Made by a program: the position numbers and the translations under genes. The notes below the pieces were generated by a model that was given only the letters and a program-made list of their open reading frames with translations, was not told the origin of the DNA and made no database searches. Source: Amorphophallus konjac (taxonomy: Eukaryota; Streptophyta; Magnoliopsida; Alismatales; Araceae). Taken from it: DNA of 64,000 bases. Where the stretch lies: NCBI GenBank assembly GCA_022559845.1, contig CM040124.1:69897491-69961490 (forward strand). Reading direction: 5' to 3'. Below, one piece after another: positions 23,351-33,821 of the stretch; within the stretch, counting starts at the first letter, position 1, and the number at the start of each line of letters is the position of its first letter.

Positions 23351-26300
23351 TGTCACGCCCCGAACAAGGCGGAAATATCGGGACGTACAGTTAGGGACAC
23401 GCTGGCAAGAGAGGGAACTAAATCTAAAATGATACACAAGTGCTACAAGATGGAAAGGAAATACTAAATGATCATTAAACAACCAAACTGATACAATGAT
23501 CTCAAAGGCAACTTAATACAACATGGAATAACAACCACTAAGACTCAACAACAAACTGAAACTAAATGATCTCCAAACACAACTAACAATAAACACACTG
23601 CTAACACACTAGAACTGATACACTCAAGACATCACTCCTGCCCTTCCCCGTCGGTAAGCGCGTCACCTGAGAAGCCTGGAAAGGGGGAAACAACGGGGTG
23701 TGAGCTAACGCTCAGTAGGAAATAACAGACATGTATAAGTGATTAACAGTTTAATTACATTTTCAAAATGTCATGCTACAAATGATAATGCAATAAACAA
23801 CGGTAATAACAAGATCTTGCAAGGTCAAGAAATATACAATTGATAATGATTATCAAGGATAACAGATACAAGAATTTACTACAGGAGATATAACAAGAGA
23901 TATAACAATGAGATATAAGTAAGAATTGGCCAACAAGCAAGTATTTTAAACATTTAACCAAGTATGATCAAGTAACAAGTAACAAGATACTTTTGTCATA
24001 GACGCCAACACTCAGGCAAGTACTTCGGTGCAATGCCCCACCATGTCATTAACATCCCATGGGCTCACTAACTTTCGGGCGCTCTCCCCAGGACCAGACC
24101 GGGCCCTTATGATGCGATGGCATTGATTTACTGGGCCCAACGTCCCATCCGTCTAGACATTCAGTCAATTTTAATGGCCAATCAATCAGATGAATTTCTG
24201 TCAAGAGTATGAGATTTAAGGACTAACATGTCCTTGGATTCAAAACAAAAACTCGGTTTATACGGTCACCTCGGTGCCGTAATACAAGAACTGGACAAAA
24301 CTCGGTCCACGGGGTCAAGAAGGAACGGCCGACAGTATACCGTTCAGGTGTGTAAGCAATCGATTCAACTGGAGTAAGCAAGACTAAAACAGCAACTTAA
24401 CGATCAACTTAATCCTAATTACCAAGTTAGTATATCAAAGATTATCCATTATTATTTACATTAAGACAAATGCCAAGAAGTTGATTCAAGATGATAAAGC
24501 ACAGAACAACTCCCACGGGAGTGAAATAGAATGCATTAACAGAGATTTTAGTTACACCATTAACCACTAATTATGTGGGTTTCTATTTTATCCTTGTATG
24601 CATTGAAAATGAAGATGATAAACTGTGTGTTTTTACACTAAGTTTGCATGTATGGACCTATGTTAATTGAAACTAAAAAGGGTACATGAATAGGTCATTA
24701 GTTCCTCAAAAATGTAGTTTTCAATGTGATTAGGTTGAATGGATTGATCCCCCGATGATCCGGATTGATCCCCGGGTCAAAACATCATTAAAACGGGTCA
24801 TACGGGGCATGGGTCGACCCTTTGGGTCGACCCCTGGAAAAACTCCAGGTATGGGTCGACCCCTGGGTCGACCCCTGGCTTCCAGGAGCCATCCTGGCTG
24901 CATGGGTCGACCCATGGGTCGACCCATGCAAGGCAGCATTGCTGCTTGCAGGGTTGAAATGGGTCGACCCGTGGGTCGACCCCTGGGTTTCCAGACCCAA
25001 AAGGCTTCGAAAAAAAACATGAAAAACTCCAAGAATTGGGGTCTAAATGTATTGGGATCTTAACCATATACTCTAGGGTTATTAATATGCATCCTAGGGT
25101 CATGAAACATAATTTTAAATCACGAATTTCGATAGGTATCCAATGAAATACAACCTATTCTATGAAGAATACAAGAAAAGTCTAGCTTGCTAGCATGCTT
25201 CTAATAACACACGAAATACTCTAGGCATGATCTATAAAAATTGGGGATTTTGATGTCAAAAGAAAGCTAACATGTTATTAATTACATTCATGTATGTTAA
25301 TTAGAAGTTGGGCTGTTATAACCTACCTCAAATTGAAGAGGGAACTCGAAACCTAGAATAAAGAACAACTTGACAGCACCTCACTAAAATCTCGATATCT
25401 CCACGGATACCTAATGAACATTGGGGCTTTTACCACCAATGGAAAGAGCTCGATGAGAGGTACAATTTGCTATATTCATAAGCTGATTTTGGTTAAGGAA
25501 ACCTACCTCAATTGAAGGAAGTAGAAAGGCCTAAGAAAAACCCACGAACTTGGACCCTCCTCCAATAATCACAAGAGATCTCTTCAGATCTGAATTCTCT
25601 GCGAACACCACAGCTACCAAATGAATCTAGACACGTAGAGCTTTCTTTTAATAGGTCATACTTCTTCTGGATCCTTCCAGGAAGGGAGAATTCGACCAAA
25701 CAAATTGCGTGTTCCAAACACCGCCGCCAATGTTGACCTAGCTCTTGCGCGCCCAATACTTACCATATGGTAATGATTTTGTGGCATTATGAGAGGGGAA
25801 ATGTTCCTCTATGTAATACCTTTCATTTGCCTCTAGAATCACCCCATTTGATTGAGAAACAAGCTCGAATTTGATGTTCAAAGTTTGGGTGAATAGTGAA
25901 TACGAATTTGGGTTAGGTGGGTTGTAAGTCAGGCTTAATCCACTGATTAGGCCTAGATAATGATTTAATTAGGCTTACTCCAAGAAGACAAAAGTGTTAG
26001 TCGAAGCATCTATTATTTAATTACTATTTTGATGAATTTTTATATGGTAGATAAAATTCCACTTCTACTATTTCGTAATTAATTAAATATTAAGTTCGGA
26101 AGACTTAGTTCGCTAATTCGACTTAATAAACGATTTTATTAGACTTAATTGTAGAAGACAAAGTTGATAAACAAAATTAATTCTACAAGATGTGATTTTG
26201 GGGATTTTTAGAAAATAGTAGAAAAATGACTTATTCTATTAATTAATTAATTAATCTAATTAATTTGGATAATTCTCATTAATTCGAATAACTTCAAATA

Positions 26301-26360
26301 AATTTCAAAGAATTACAAATAACTTTCTAAATAAATTTCTAAAGAATTTGGGGTCTTACA
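23351..26360 (-). repeat. Tekay 5' LTR (3010 bp)
   Basis: Near-identical to 15505-18550 by eye, with the same termini. The chief difference is one missing palindrome doublet. Confidence 0.95.
24811..24982. repeat. GGGTCGACCC array in the Tekay 5' LTR (4 doublets)
   Basis: Eight exact palindromes in four doublets. The 3' LTR copy has one extra doublet together with the CTGCAGGCTGT spacer, which accounts for nearly all of the LTR length difference. Confidence 0.95.
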
Positions 26361-26540
26361 GAGGATGTCCACTTCCCACTTGGCGAAGGGACGAGGTTCT
26401 ATTAGGACGTGGAGTGGAGTTACTGGCTGGTGATGAAGGTGTCTAAACAGTTGGCACTGGTCGCACTGGCGTGCGTAGTCGAGACTCTCCTTCTACATGG
26501 CGGGCCACCAATACCCTTGACGAAGAAGGCTCCTAGTGAG
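26361..26540 (-). pseudogene. Tat-type integrase N-terminal zinc finger (other half of 14915-15504)
   Basis: The minus strand reads GYWWPAM, one stop, then CDQCQLFRH, PLHVLIEPRPFAKWEVDI, the HHCC finger end and the linker that precede FPEAQGR in Tat elements. The reading breaks off at the TSD and resumes at 15504. Confidence 0.8.
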
Positions 26541-27039
26541 TGCTCTTCCTCTGACGTGGCTACCGCATAGCCCTTCTTTTCTTTTGTCTCATGGTCGCAG
26601 GGCCAGGGCCCTTTTATACCATCGTCAACAGGGTTGCCCGTAGGGTTGCCGTGACCGGGGAAGGCGTAAGTCACCCAACTCACGTGCCCGACTGAGCAAA
26701 AGGTGTGAGCATTGACTTGTCATTCCTGTTGAGGTGACTGCTCCGCCACCAATGCGACAAGGGCACCGGCCATTAATGCGGCAGAGTCCGACTGGAGAGG
26801 GAGCGAATTGGTGTCATCAGGAGGGATGGCGTAGGTGGCGTATCAATATCGTTGTCGGAATGAGACGCCATTCACTATTAATGCGCAGACGCAGTTTGCG
26901 AGTATACTCGGGCACGACGCAAGTCTTGACGAGACAGGGGACGTGACGGGCCGCCCAAATGGTGGGCCTGGAGAGCTAGGCTCGGGCTATGGACAGAGTA
27001 CTCAAAGTTATTGGCCGGCCGGATTGACCCTCCTCAACA
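26541..27039 (-). repeat. 5' LTR remnant of the Tat-like element
   Basis: The last 200 bases match the segment ending at 13667. A TATA-like GGTATAAAAGGGCC lies on the minus strand near 26610-26620. The inner LTR edge is unclear because of the internal deletion. The right boundary (TCCTCAACA at 27039) abuts non-repetitive AT-rich DNA. Confidence 0.55.
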
Positions 27040-27939
27040 AGTAATTATAAACTTGATATATAAGAGGATTAACATCGCAAATAAACTGAGCCCTCTTCCA
27101 GGACCTGCGATGATTGTGATTAGCGGACCCTATCCCAAACTCGCATTCCAACCCGATTCACGCCCCAGCTGGACGCACCGTGCAAACCCCCGCGCCCAAA
27201 CGAAGAGGCATAAAATGGAATTGAAAATCACTTGTTGCATACTTTAATTTCTCTCAAAACATAAAAAATGATCTTGCCAAGTCTCATCTAATTAAGTTAA
27301 TGTGTTCGTACAGTCCACTCGTCGATTGTTGAAAAAAATAAAGATAGTATGTCTTATTAGTACACCTCAAATTAATAATGGGTCAACCATTTTGGGCTCG
27401 GGGTATGGTCAATCTGTTGTGAAACTCTTACGAAAACACCCTCCTTATAGAATTATTTGCAGAATTGCTCTTTTAATTTTTAAATTATTTTTAATAATCT
27501 CGTGCTTTGTCACATTAATTACTTGCAAAATTACTCTTGCCATAGCCAACCCGTTATCATTCTGCTAAAATCTCTTATTTAACTCTAGATTACCTTTAAC
27601 TAAATTTTAAAAAGATTAAAAATATAGCTAATCTCTCTCTACACCTATGTAGCTCTTTATGTGTCTCTTTCTCTCTTTCTAACATGATCAAAACAATTGT
27701 TTATAAGAATATTTTAATCTAAATTTTAATTATATAGAAAAAATAGAGCATTCTTTGAATTGTCGACATAGATTAACAGTAGGGATATTTTTGGAACTAT
27801 TATGATATATAAAATATCATTAGAAATAATAAAAAATAGATAATTTCATAAATAAACTTGAAAGTAGAGCATTTTGTAAAAACAAATCTGTTTTTTTATA
27901 AAAAAATTGAACTCCATCAAACTGTACGGCATGCAGCGC

Positions 27940-28320
27940 TCATGGAGATGGGCCTGACACGACCAAGTGATTCCAGAAACAGAAAGAGACACGATAGAGC
28001 ATAGTACTCAAATTAACACATCTTGTAAAATCGTTTTTAAAAGGGACGGACTTCGTGTGAGCCCTGACCTGGCTAGCAGCTAGCACCTGTGCATGTGCTT
28101 GCACTACGTCGGAATAGATGCTGCGCATCCTCACACTTGGTTTCTTTTCCATCTCCGTCGGCACTCCATCGCCAGATACGCTCAGCTTCACGCCTGCAAC
28201 CCAACCCAGTGGAGGCGACTTTTCTAGGTAGGTGCGTACGTACCTCTCCAAGTCATTCGCCATCAGAGACTCTGGAAAAAAAAGAGAGAGAGAGAGAAGA
28301 AACGCCTTGGACGACAGCAA
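27940..28320 (-). other. Unrecognised open frame of 126 codons
   Basis: A minus-strand frame with an internal Met (MANDLERYVRTYLEKSPP) followed by LGWVAGVKLSVSGDGVP. The middle third has plausible amino-acid composition, the last third does not. I recognise no family. It could be an exon of an unknown gene, or chance. No promoter or splice sites stand out. Confidence 0.2.
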
Positions 28321-29641
28321 ATCCCTTACTCAGGACCCTGTTGACATGTTGCCAGCTCAACTTGGTTCGCTGGGTAGCATGATGTAAAATATATATGCTT
28401 CTGGGATATGATGCTGCAACTTACGTTCCCTGCCATGCATCTGCAGCTGCCAGTACTGTCATCCATGCATGTCATGTGGGGTACAGATAGTAGGGCATGC
28501 ATGAAAGTGGGAGGACCTAATTCTATCCATCTGACGGTGCAAGCGTTGCCCAAATCAGTGGGCAAGCACATGCACTCAGGGGTGCTCGTCGGGACAGGTC
28601 GATGGCGAGAGGGCGGCGGCTGCGATGGGAGGGGAGCCCCCCTCCGGTCCCCACCATGGAGACTGATCCACTAGCTAGAGCCGCAGTAGGTCTGTTCTCA
28701 TGCCGTTCTGGCGATGATCAAGAAGAATTGATGGGTATGACTATGACATGAAGAAATTCTTGGTACTGGTAGGTGGTGAGATATGCTATCCTAGTCATGC
28801 TTGCGTAGACACAGTGCCCATCAGTTCCGGCTTCTTCCTCGGGGGAGTGGAAGCCTCGAGAAAAGCTCAGTGAGACAAAGGGTAGGTATCGAAAGAGAGC
28901 GTTGGAACTTGGTTCTGATCTGAGACTCTTGACTCGGGGGAGAGTACTTTTATCGCCTTTGTTTTCCAAAAACTAAGGTGACAAAGGGTGCGTTTTGAGA
29001 CACTTACGTGGGGGAAAACACAGAGGGCGAGTTTGGGAAGACCAGTACGTGTGTTTTTAACCTTTTTTAAAAAAAAATATCTAGAGAGAGAGTAAAAATT
29101 TTATAAGAGTTTTTTGAAATTTTCAAAAGGTGATTTTTTGTTATTATATCTATTTAAAATCAAATTTTAATTTTAAGAAAAATTTGATGTGATTATAAAT
29201 TACTTATTTCGACTTTTAGAGGTGAGACCTCATAGGTCAAAAATCACCTCCCAAAAACCTTTCCAAACGCACCTCAAGTATTTCCAAGCGCGCTCTAAGA
29301 ATGACTTTCTGATATGGCCTTCACCTTAGATTTTCTGTTTTTTCCATTTGTCTGATATACTCAATATATCTCTGCTTCTAAACTAAAAGTGAGTCAAATA
29401 TTGGAATCATGACAAATAAAAAGGTCTAGATATTGCAAAGCTGAAAGATGTGCTAATTAACACAATTTCTGTATCCTTTCGGAATAAGATTTGGAAACAC
29501 GAGACCATGGATCTAAACAATGTTTTGCAATAGGAAAAGCTGTTATGCCTGTCCAGCCATGAATTATGTAGTATGAAGTTTAATCAACATATTACTGTTT
29601 CCCTGACATTTTTCGAACCAAAGGCCCCTACCTCATCAGAG

Positions 29642-29661
29642 GAACGTACGTACGTACGTTC
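29642..29661. repeat. 20-bp ACGT-repeat palindrome
   Basis: Perfect palindrome GAACGTACGTACGTACGTTC, four overlapping ACGT cores (the core bound by plant bZIP factors). A related GTACGTAC occurs near 28235. It may be only a simple repeat. Confidence 0.85.
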
Positions 29662-30170
29662 TAAAGCTATCAACATATTCGAAATGCTGGTTGCGTTTCC
29701 TTTACCCTCTCACGTACGTCTGCCTATTCCCCTTTATGACATTTATTCAGAGGCAAGCTCAGTTTCTCCATAGCAATTCAGGATCCTCCGTATGTACCCG
29801 AGTGGGTCACTGCCATTACGAGATTTTTCCTTTCTATGTGGAGATTTGTTTTCCCGATACAAGCATGACATCCAACATGTGGTCTAAGAGTAAGAGCAAC
29901 AACCACGACATACTCCAAAATAATTCAGTTCCAACATTGATTAGTTTCCATCATGGAGTACAGTAAATGGAAATACGTCCCAACCATCCGAACTATATTC
30001 AAAAATCCTTGGACAGGTTTCACCTCCAAAAGAGAAAAACGAAACAATGAAGTCTTGCCATCAAGGACAAAGAAATTGAAGATATAAGAAAAGAAAGAAC
30101 AAAGGAACTAAACCAAATAAATAAAGAGATGCATGTCTTTTTAAGTGAAGAAAATCAACATCGCCCCTGA

Positions 30171-30927
30171 TCAGTGATCTAGAAGTGTTGTAAGACCATT
30201 AGCAACTGAGGCCTTCAGCGTAGGAGAAACAGGAGAAGGACCAAAGTAGGCATCGAACAGGGCAGAGGTGACATTAATGGACTCAATCTCAGCATCTATT
30301 GTGGAAGGTAAGCCATCGGATGATATGGAAACCTGAAAAATAACAACGTCCATCATTCAATCGCCCGACTTTTTTGAAAAACTTGTAACGCTTGCACATG
30401 AACAGTCATAGAGTGAAACAGTCATCCGTAAGTGTAGTAAGGAAACTTGTAAGACTCAACTATTCCAGCACATAGATCATGTTCCCTTACCAGCATCTTA
30501 CATGGCTCCACCCATGTCAGAAGTATGATAGTTCCTTGCTTAAGGGGGCGCCCTTCAAAAGTTCTACGAAATGTTGATAGTGCTGCCTCATCAGTGGAGG
30601 ATGGCTCCTTTATCCTTGGAGATATAACATCATTCAAGGCATTCCAGAAGGTTTGGCCATCAACATCCCTGACTAGAACAATCTGAAGTGATTTCTCCTT
30701 GGAGTCTGTAGTACTCAGAAGTATGAGAATGCTATTGTTTTTCAACAGAAATAAATCTAAACTCTTAATACCTTGGAAGATGGAGTTAAATAGAGAGGAA
30801 TCATCCAAAATCTGAGTGGCTAGTCTTCCTTTCCAATCACCTAGCACTTCTGCAATAGACTGATTCACATAAAACCCCGCAGCATAAACCTTGACCTTGA
30901 TAATTGCAAAAACCTTCTCTCTGTATC
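30171..30927 (-). CDS. FAP3: FAP3-like chalcone-isomerase-fold fatty-acid-binding protein, last three exons
   Basis: Three minus-strand exons: 30927-30772, 30705-30491 and 30332-30171 (stop TGA at 30173-30171). Introns follow GT-AG (CCAAG|GTATTA...TACTACAG, 66 nt; ATGCTG|GTAAGG...TTTTTCAG). The joined protein reads [32 protein letters not shown], a run ending [31 protein letters not shown], and [11 protein letters not shown] plus [15 protein letters not shown], matching the C-terminal two thirds of plant FAP-type proteins, best FAP3. These plastid-stroma proteins share the chalcone isomerase fold and bind fatty acids; they do not make flavonoids. The first exon here opens in phase 1 after an acceptor, so upstream exons with the transit peptide and the LGTG strand must exist, yet I find none up to the retroelement at 33822. 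No stop or frameshift is seen. Either the gene is 5'-truncated or the missing exons lie beyond inserted elements. Confidence 0.85.
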
Positions 30928-31390
30928 CTGCAAAATCAAGAACTAAACACTAAAATGACAGAAATATCTCACTATTAGCGGACAGAAGCACGTTCCCAAA
31001 AATTTCTCACTTATTTTGAAAAGTGAAGGCATAACTTTACAGGCAGATTGTACATTTATACACAGATGACCTTGATTGCAAAAAACGTTTACTGCTCATG
31101 GAATGCACCAAACGTAAAATGTCTGATGCATTTATCATTACTTTACAGGTAACTGATGGTGAGCGGCAAGGGAACGGAGAGGCATTAAGGGTGATACTTT
31201 CAATAAAATTAGAAGAATACAGATTGAAGGTGTGGATGAAGGTTATACGCAGGAAGTGGTTGAAGAACAGAGTATTGGTATCTCGAGTTGTCACCTGAGA
31301 CGTGGAGGCCAATGGTCGGAAGGTGACTGTTTCCACGCGTGAAATATGTAAGCACGCTGATGATGAATTAAAATTTTGAGAGGTTTCGGA
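30928..31390. other. Intron or upstream flank of the FAP3-like gene, with a possible coding remnant
   Basis: The first part is intronic (the acceptor is at 30928). About 31160-31310 on the plus strand has a codon-like composition and a frame containing RRIQIEGVDEGYTQEVVEEQ, preceded by TTTACAG|GT. I cannot assign a family; it may be a fragment of an unrelated gene or transposase. Confidence 0.25.
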
Positions 31391-32064
31391 TATCATTATC
31401 ATGTTTATTTGTATTTATTTATTTCGCGTTTTAGATTTATCAGACGATTTAGGGTTTGCGTATTAGACTTTTTCCCACTGACCGAAGTCAATATTAATTT
31501 ACATCGGAACGTGTCTGAACACCTTTGATTAACTACCAAAGAACGCCTTTTACCTCTATCTGTTGTGACATTAAAATGACCTTAATGATCCCCATTACGG
31601 GTACATACTCTTACGAAAGAATTTTAAAGACTTTAATTCCTTGAACATATGTAATTTGCATTACAATCGATTTTTCTAGACCTTTACATATGGTCCCGAT
31701 TATATAGTCAAGTCTTTAGGGTTTGCGTATCATTATCATGTTTATTTGTATTTATTTATTTCGTGTTTTAGATTTATCAGACTATTTAGGGTTTGCGTAT
31801 TAGACTTTTTCCCACTGACCGGAGTCAGTATTAATTTATATCGGAATGAGTCTGAACACCTTTGATTAACTACCAAAGAACGCATTTTGCCTCTATCTGT
31901 TGTGACATTAATGACCTTAATGATCCCCATTACGGGTACATACTCTTACGAAAGAATTTTAAAGACTTTAATTCCTTGAACATATATAATTTGCATTACA
32001 ATCGATTTTTCAAGACCTTTACATATGGTCCCGATTATATAATAAAGTCTTTGGGATTATATCT
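31391..32064 (+). repeat. 337-bp direct tandem duplication
   Basis: The segment from TATCATTATCATG at 31391 recurs at 31728 with an offset of 337 bases and runs to about 32064. Differences are few and include a short deletion near CATTAAAATGACC. Open frames in it are shared by both copies and do not look coding. Confidence 0.9.
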
Positions 32065-32429
32065 GATTTCAATCAGACCATTTGGATTTGCTTTAGTCTA
32101 CATTTGGACCTTTAAATTTGCTTTCGTCCTGATCAAGTCATTAAGTTTACTTTTATTAAGTTTACTTTTGTCCCCTGATCGGGCAGTTGAACTTGAATCC
32201 TGTCATGATCAGACCGTTGGATCGCCAAAATGATCATTGTCGGTCAGTCGGATTTGTTTCATGGTCAAGATCACTCTCTTGATTGTGATCAGACCCTTAA
32301 GTTGACTTGGTGTCCATAAAGGACATTTACACACAAGACGGAGGTAAAATTGTAGTCTTTCCTCCATCATAGTATTTCTACAATGTTCCCAAACATTGAG
32401 ATATTCTTGCAGTTTCAGAAGAACTTTGG
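32065..32429. other. Non-coding flank of the duplication
   Basis: Loosely repeated phrases (GATCAGACC, AAGTTTACTTTTG) but no recognisable feature. Confidence 0.4.
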
Positions 32430-33600
32430 ACATTTCTGTCTTTCATGACCCTTTTTAGATTTTTCTGTAACTTCTAACCCTTTTTGGATATTTCTACAAT
32501 CTCAGACTCTTTTTGAATATTTTCGCAACTTCTGACCATTTCTGAGTATTTCTGTAACTTCTAACCCTTTCTAGGTATTTTTTCAGTCTCCGACTCTTTT
32601 TGAGTATTTTCGCAACTTCTGACCATTTCTAAATATTTCTGTAACTTCTAACCCTTTCTAGGTATTTTTTCAGTCTCCGACTCTTTTTGAATATTTCCGC
32701 AGTATCTTGATTTTCTTGTACATCGTTGTCATTTCTTGACTGTCCGAGATGTTTCTATCATTTGTTGATCTTCCAGAGTAGTCTGCCCATTTCTTGACTT
32801 TTTGAAGCACATTTGCAGTTTCCCGAGGTATTTCTGTCATTTCTTAACTTCTCCTAGGTATTTCCATCATTCTTGACTTCCCTAGGTATTCCTGTCATTT
32901 ATTGACTTCTCGGAATATTTCCGTCACTTCGTGACTTTTCAGGGGATTTCTGTCATTCTTGACATTTGGGGTATGAGAGCTCTGTGTCATGAAAAGATGG
33001 TGGATTTCTATGGCTAGTCTTAAGTCGAACTCAAGAGAGCGCATGTCGCTTCAGGGAAGTGGTCATGCTCCACCGAGTCGTGCAAACGACGTGAACCGAA
33101 ACAAGGATATTTTTTGATAATTCCTGGACAGGCCAAGAGCTTTGTGTAATTTTTGGACTGAATAGGGGCTTTCATGTAATTGTCCCGCAAGTGGGGATAT
33201 TTCTATCATTTTTTATATTTCGGGATTTTTCTGCAATTTTTCACCTTCTAAGAGTTTTTTCTGTAATTTTTCACCATCAAGGGATATTTCTGCAATTTAT
33301 GGACCTTACAGGTGTATTTCTACAATTAATGGACCTTCCGAAGTGTTTTTTGTAATTCTTCATCTTTCAAGGGTTTTTCTATAATTTTTCACCTTCCAAG
33401 GGTTTTTGTATAATTTCTCACCATCAAGGGGAATTTCTATAATTTATGGAGACATTTTTAGGTATTTTACGTAGTTTTCAACGTTCTAAGGTTTTCTACA
33501 ATTTGCCTGCATCAAGGGACATTTCTGCAATTTTCTGACCAACAAGAGACATTTCTGTAATTTTCTACATATTTTCAAAACCTTGGACATTCCTGAGACT
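32430..33600 (+). repeat. Degenerate minisatellite, about 30-bp unit
   Basis: Dozens of diverged units of the type TATTTCTGTAATTTTTCACC plus TTCCAAGGG or TTCTAACCC. A higher-order unit of about 90 bases is nearly exact at about 32525-32700. A non-repeat stretch interrupts it at about 32975-33120. No open frame follows the period. Confidence 0.8.
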
Positions 33601-33821
33601 TGCAGTCATTTTCCTACATAGAGCATTTTCTTCCTTATAACAGCATTCCTTAGGCTCACCACTGCAAAGAGAGGTGACCGGAACACCCCCCCCCCCTCAG
33701 GGGAGGGGGGGTTGAGGGTGGTGACCAGACCATCTTCCACCTTCTGCTGACCAACCACGGACTGGGCCCAGCTGCTCCTTCGCATCGGTGTCCTCTTCGT
33801 TTGTCTTCTCTTTTTTCTCTT
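33601..33821. other. Left flank of the gag-only element, with a C-run/G-run hairpin
   Basis: It includes a C-tract, TCAGGGGA, and a G-tract near 33690-33712 able to fold back. The last 30 bases (CTTCGTTTGTCTTCTC...CTCTT) continue at 52525 across the insertion and are duplicated at about 52746-52771. Confidence 0.6.

Larger units (their letters stand above)
15505..26360 (-). mobile_element. Tekay (Del) chromovirus, near-complete, with GAGGA TSD
   Basis: Two 3-kb LTRs (15505-18550 and 23351-26360) flank a Met-tRNA primer site, a single gag-pol frame and a polypurine tract. The 5-bp flanks are identical (GAGGA at 15500-15504 and 26361-26365). LTRs differ by few substitutions by eye, plus one roughly 36-base difference in a palindrome array, so insertion is recent relative to the host Tat element it interrupts. 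Confidence 0.95.
13332..27039 (-). mobile_element. Old Tat-lineage (Ogre/Retand-like) Gypsy element, internally deleted and split
   Basis: The outer boundaries are matching LTR remnants (13460-13667 and about 26830-27039). A polypurine tract follows the 3' LTR, then a repeat-rich 3' region, then integrase cut in two by the Tekay insertion with TSD GAGGA. Across the insertion the integrase reading resumes. gag, protease, RT and RNase H are missing: integrase runs almost directly into LTR-like sequence near 26540. The tandem repeats between pol and the 3' LTR are typical of the Tat lineage. Confidence 0.7.
27040..30170. other. Low-repeat intergenic DNA left of the FAP3-like gene
   Basis: AT-rich at 27040-27930 and 29000-29250; near 28400-28520 it is rich in CATG-type motifs. 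I see no transposon domain, tRNA or rRNA. The segment nearest 30171 should include the 3'UTR of the minus-strand gene, but no poly(A) site can be fixed with confidence. Confidence 0.5.

Noticed and set aside
28408..28674. Short open frames at 28089-28674
   Set aside because: Overlapping frames on both strands, no homology recognised and no splice or promoter context.
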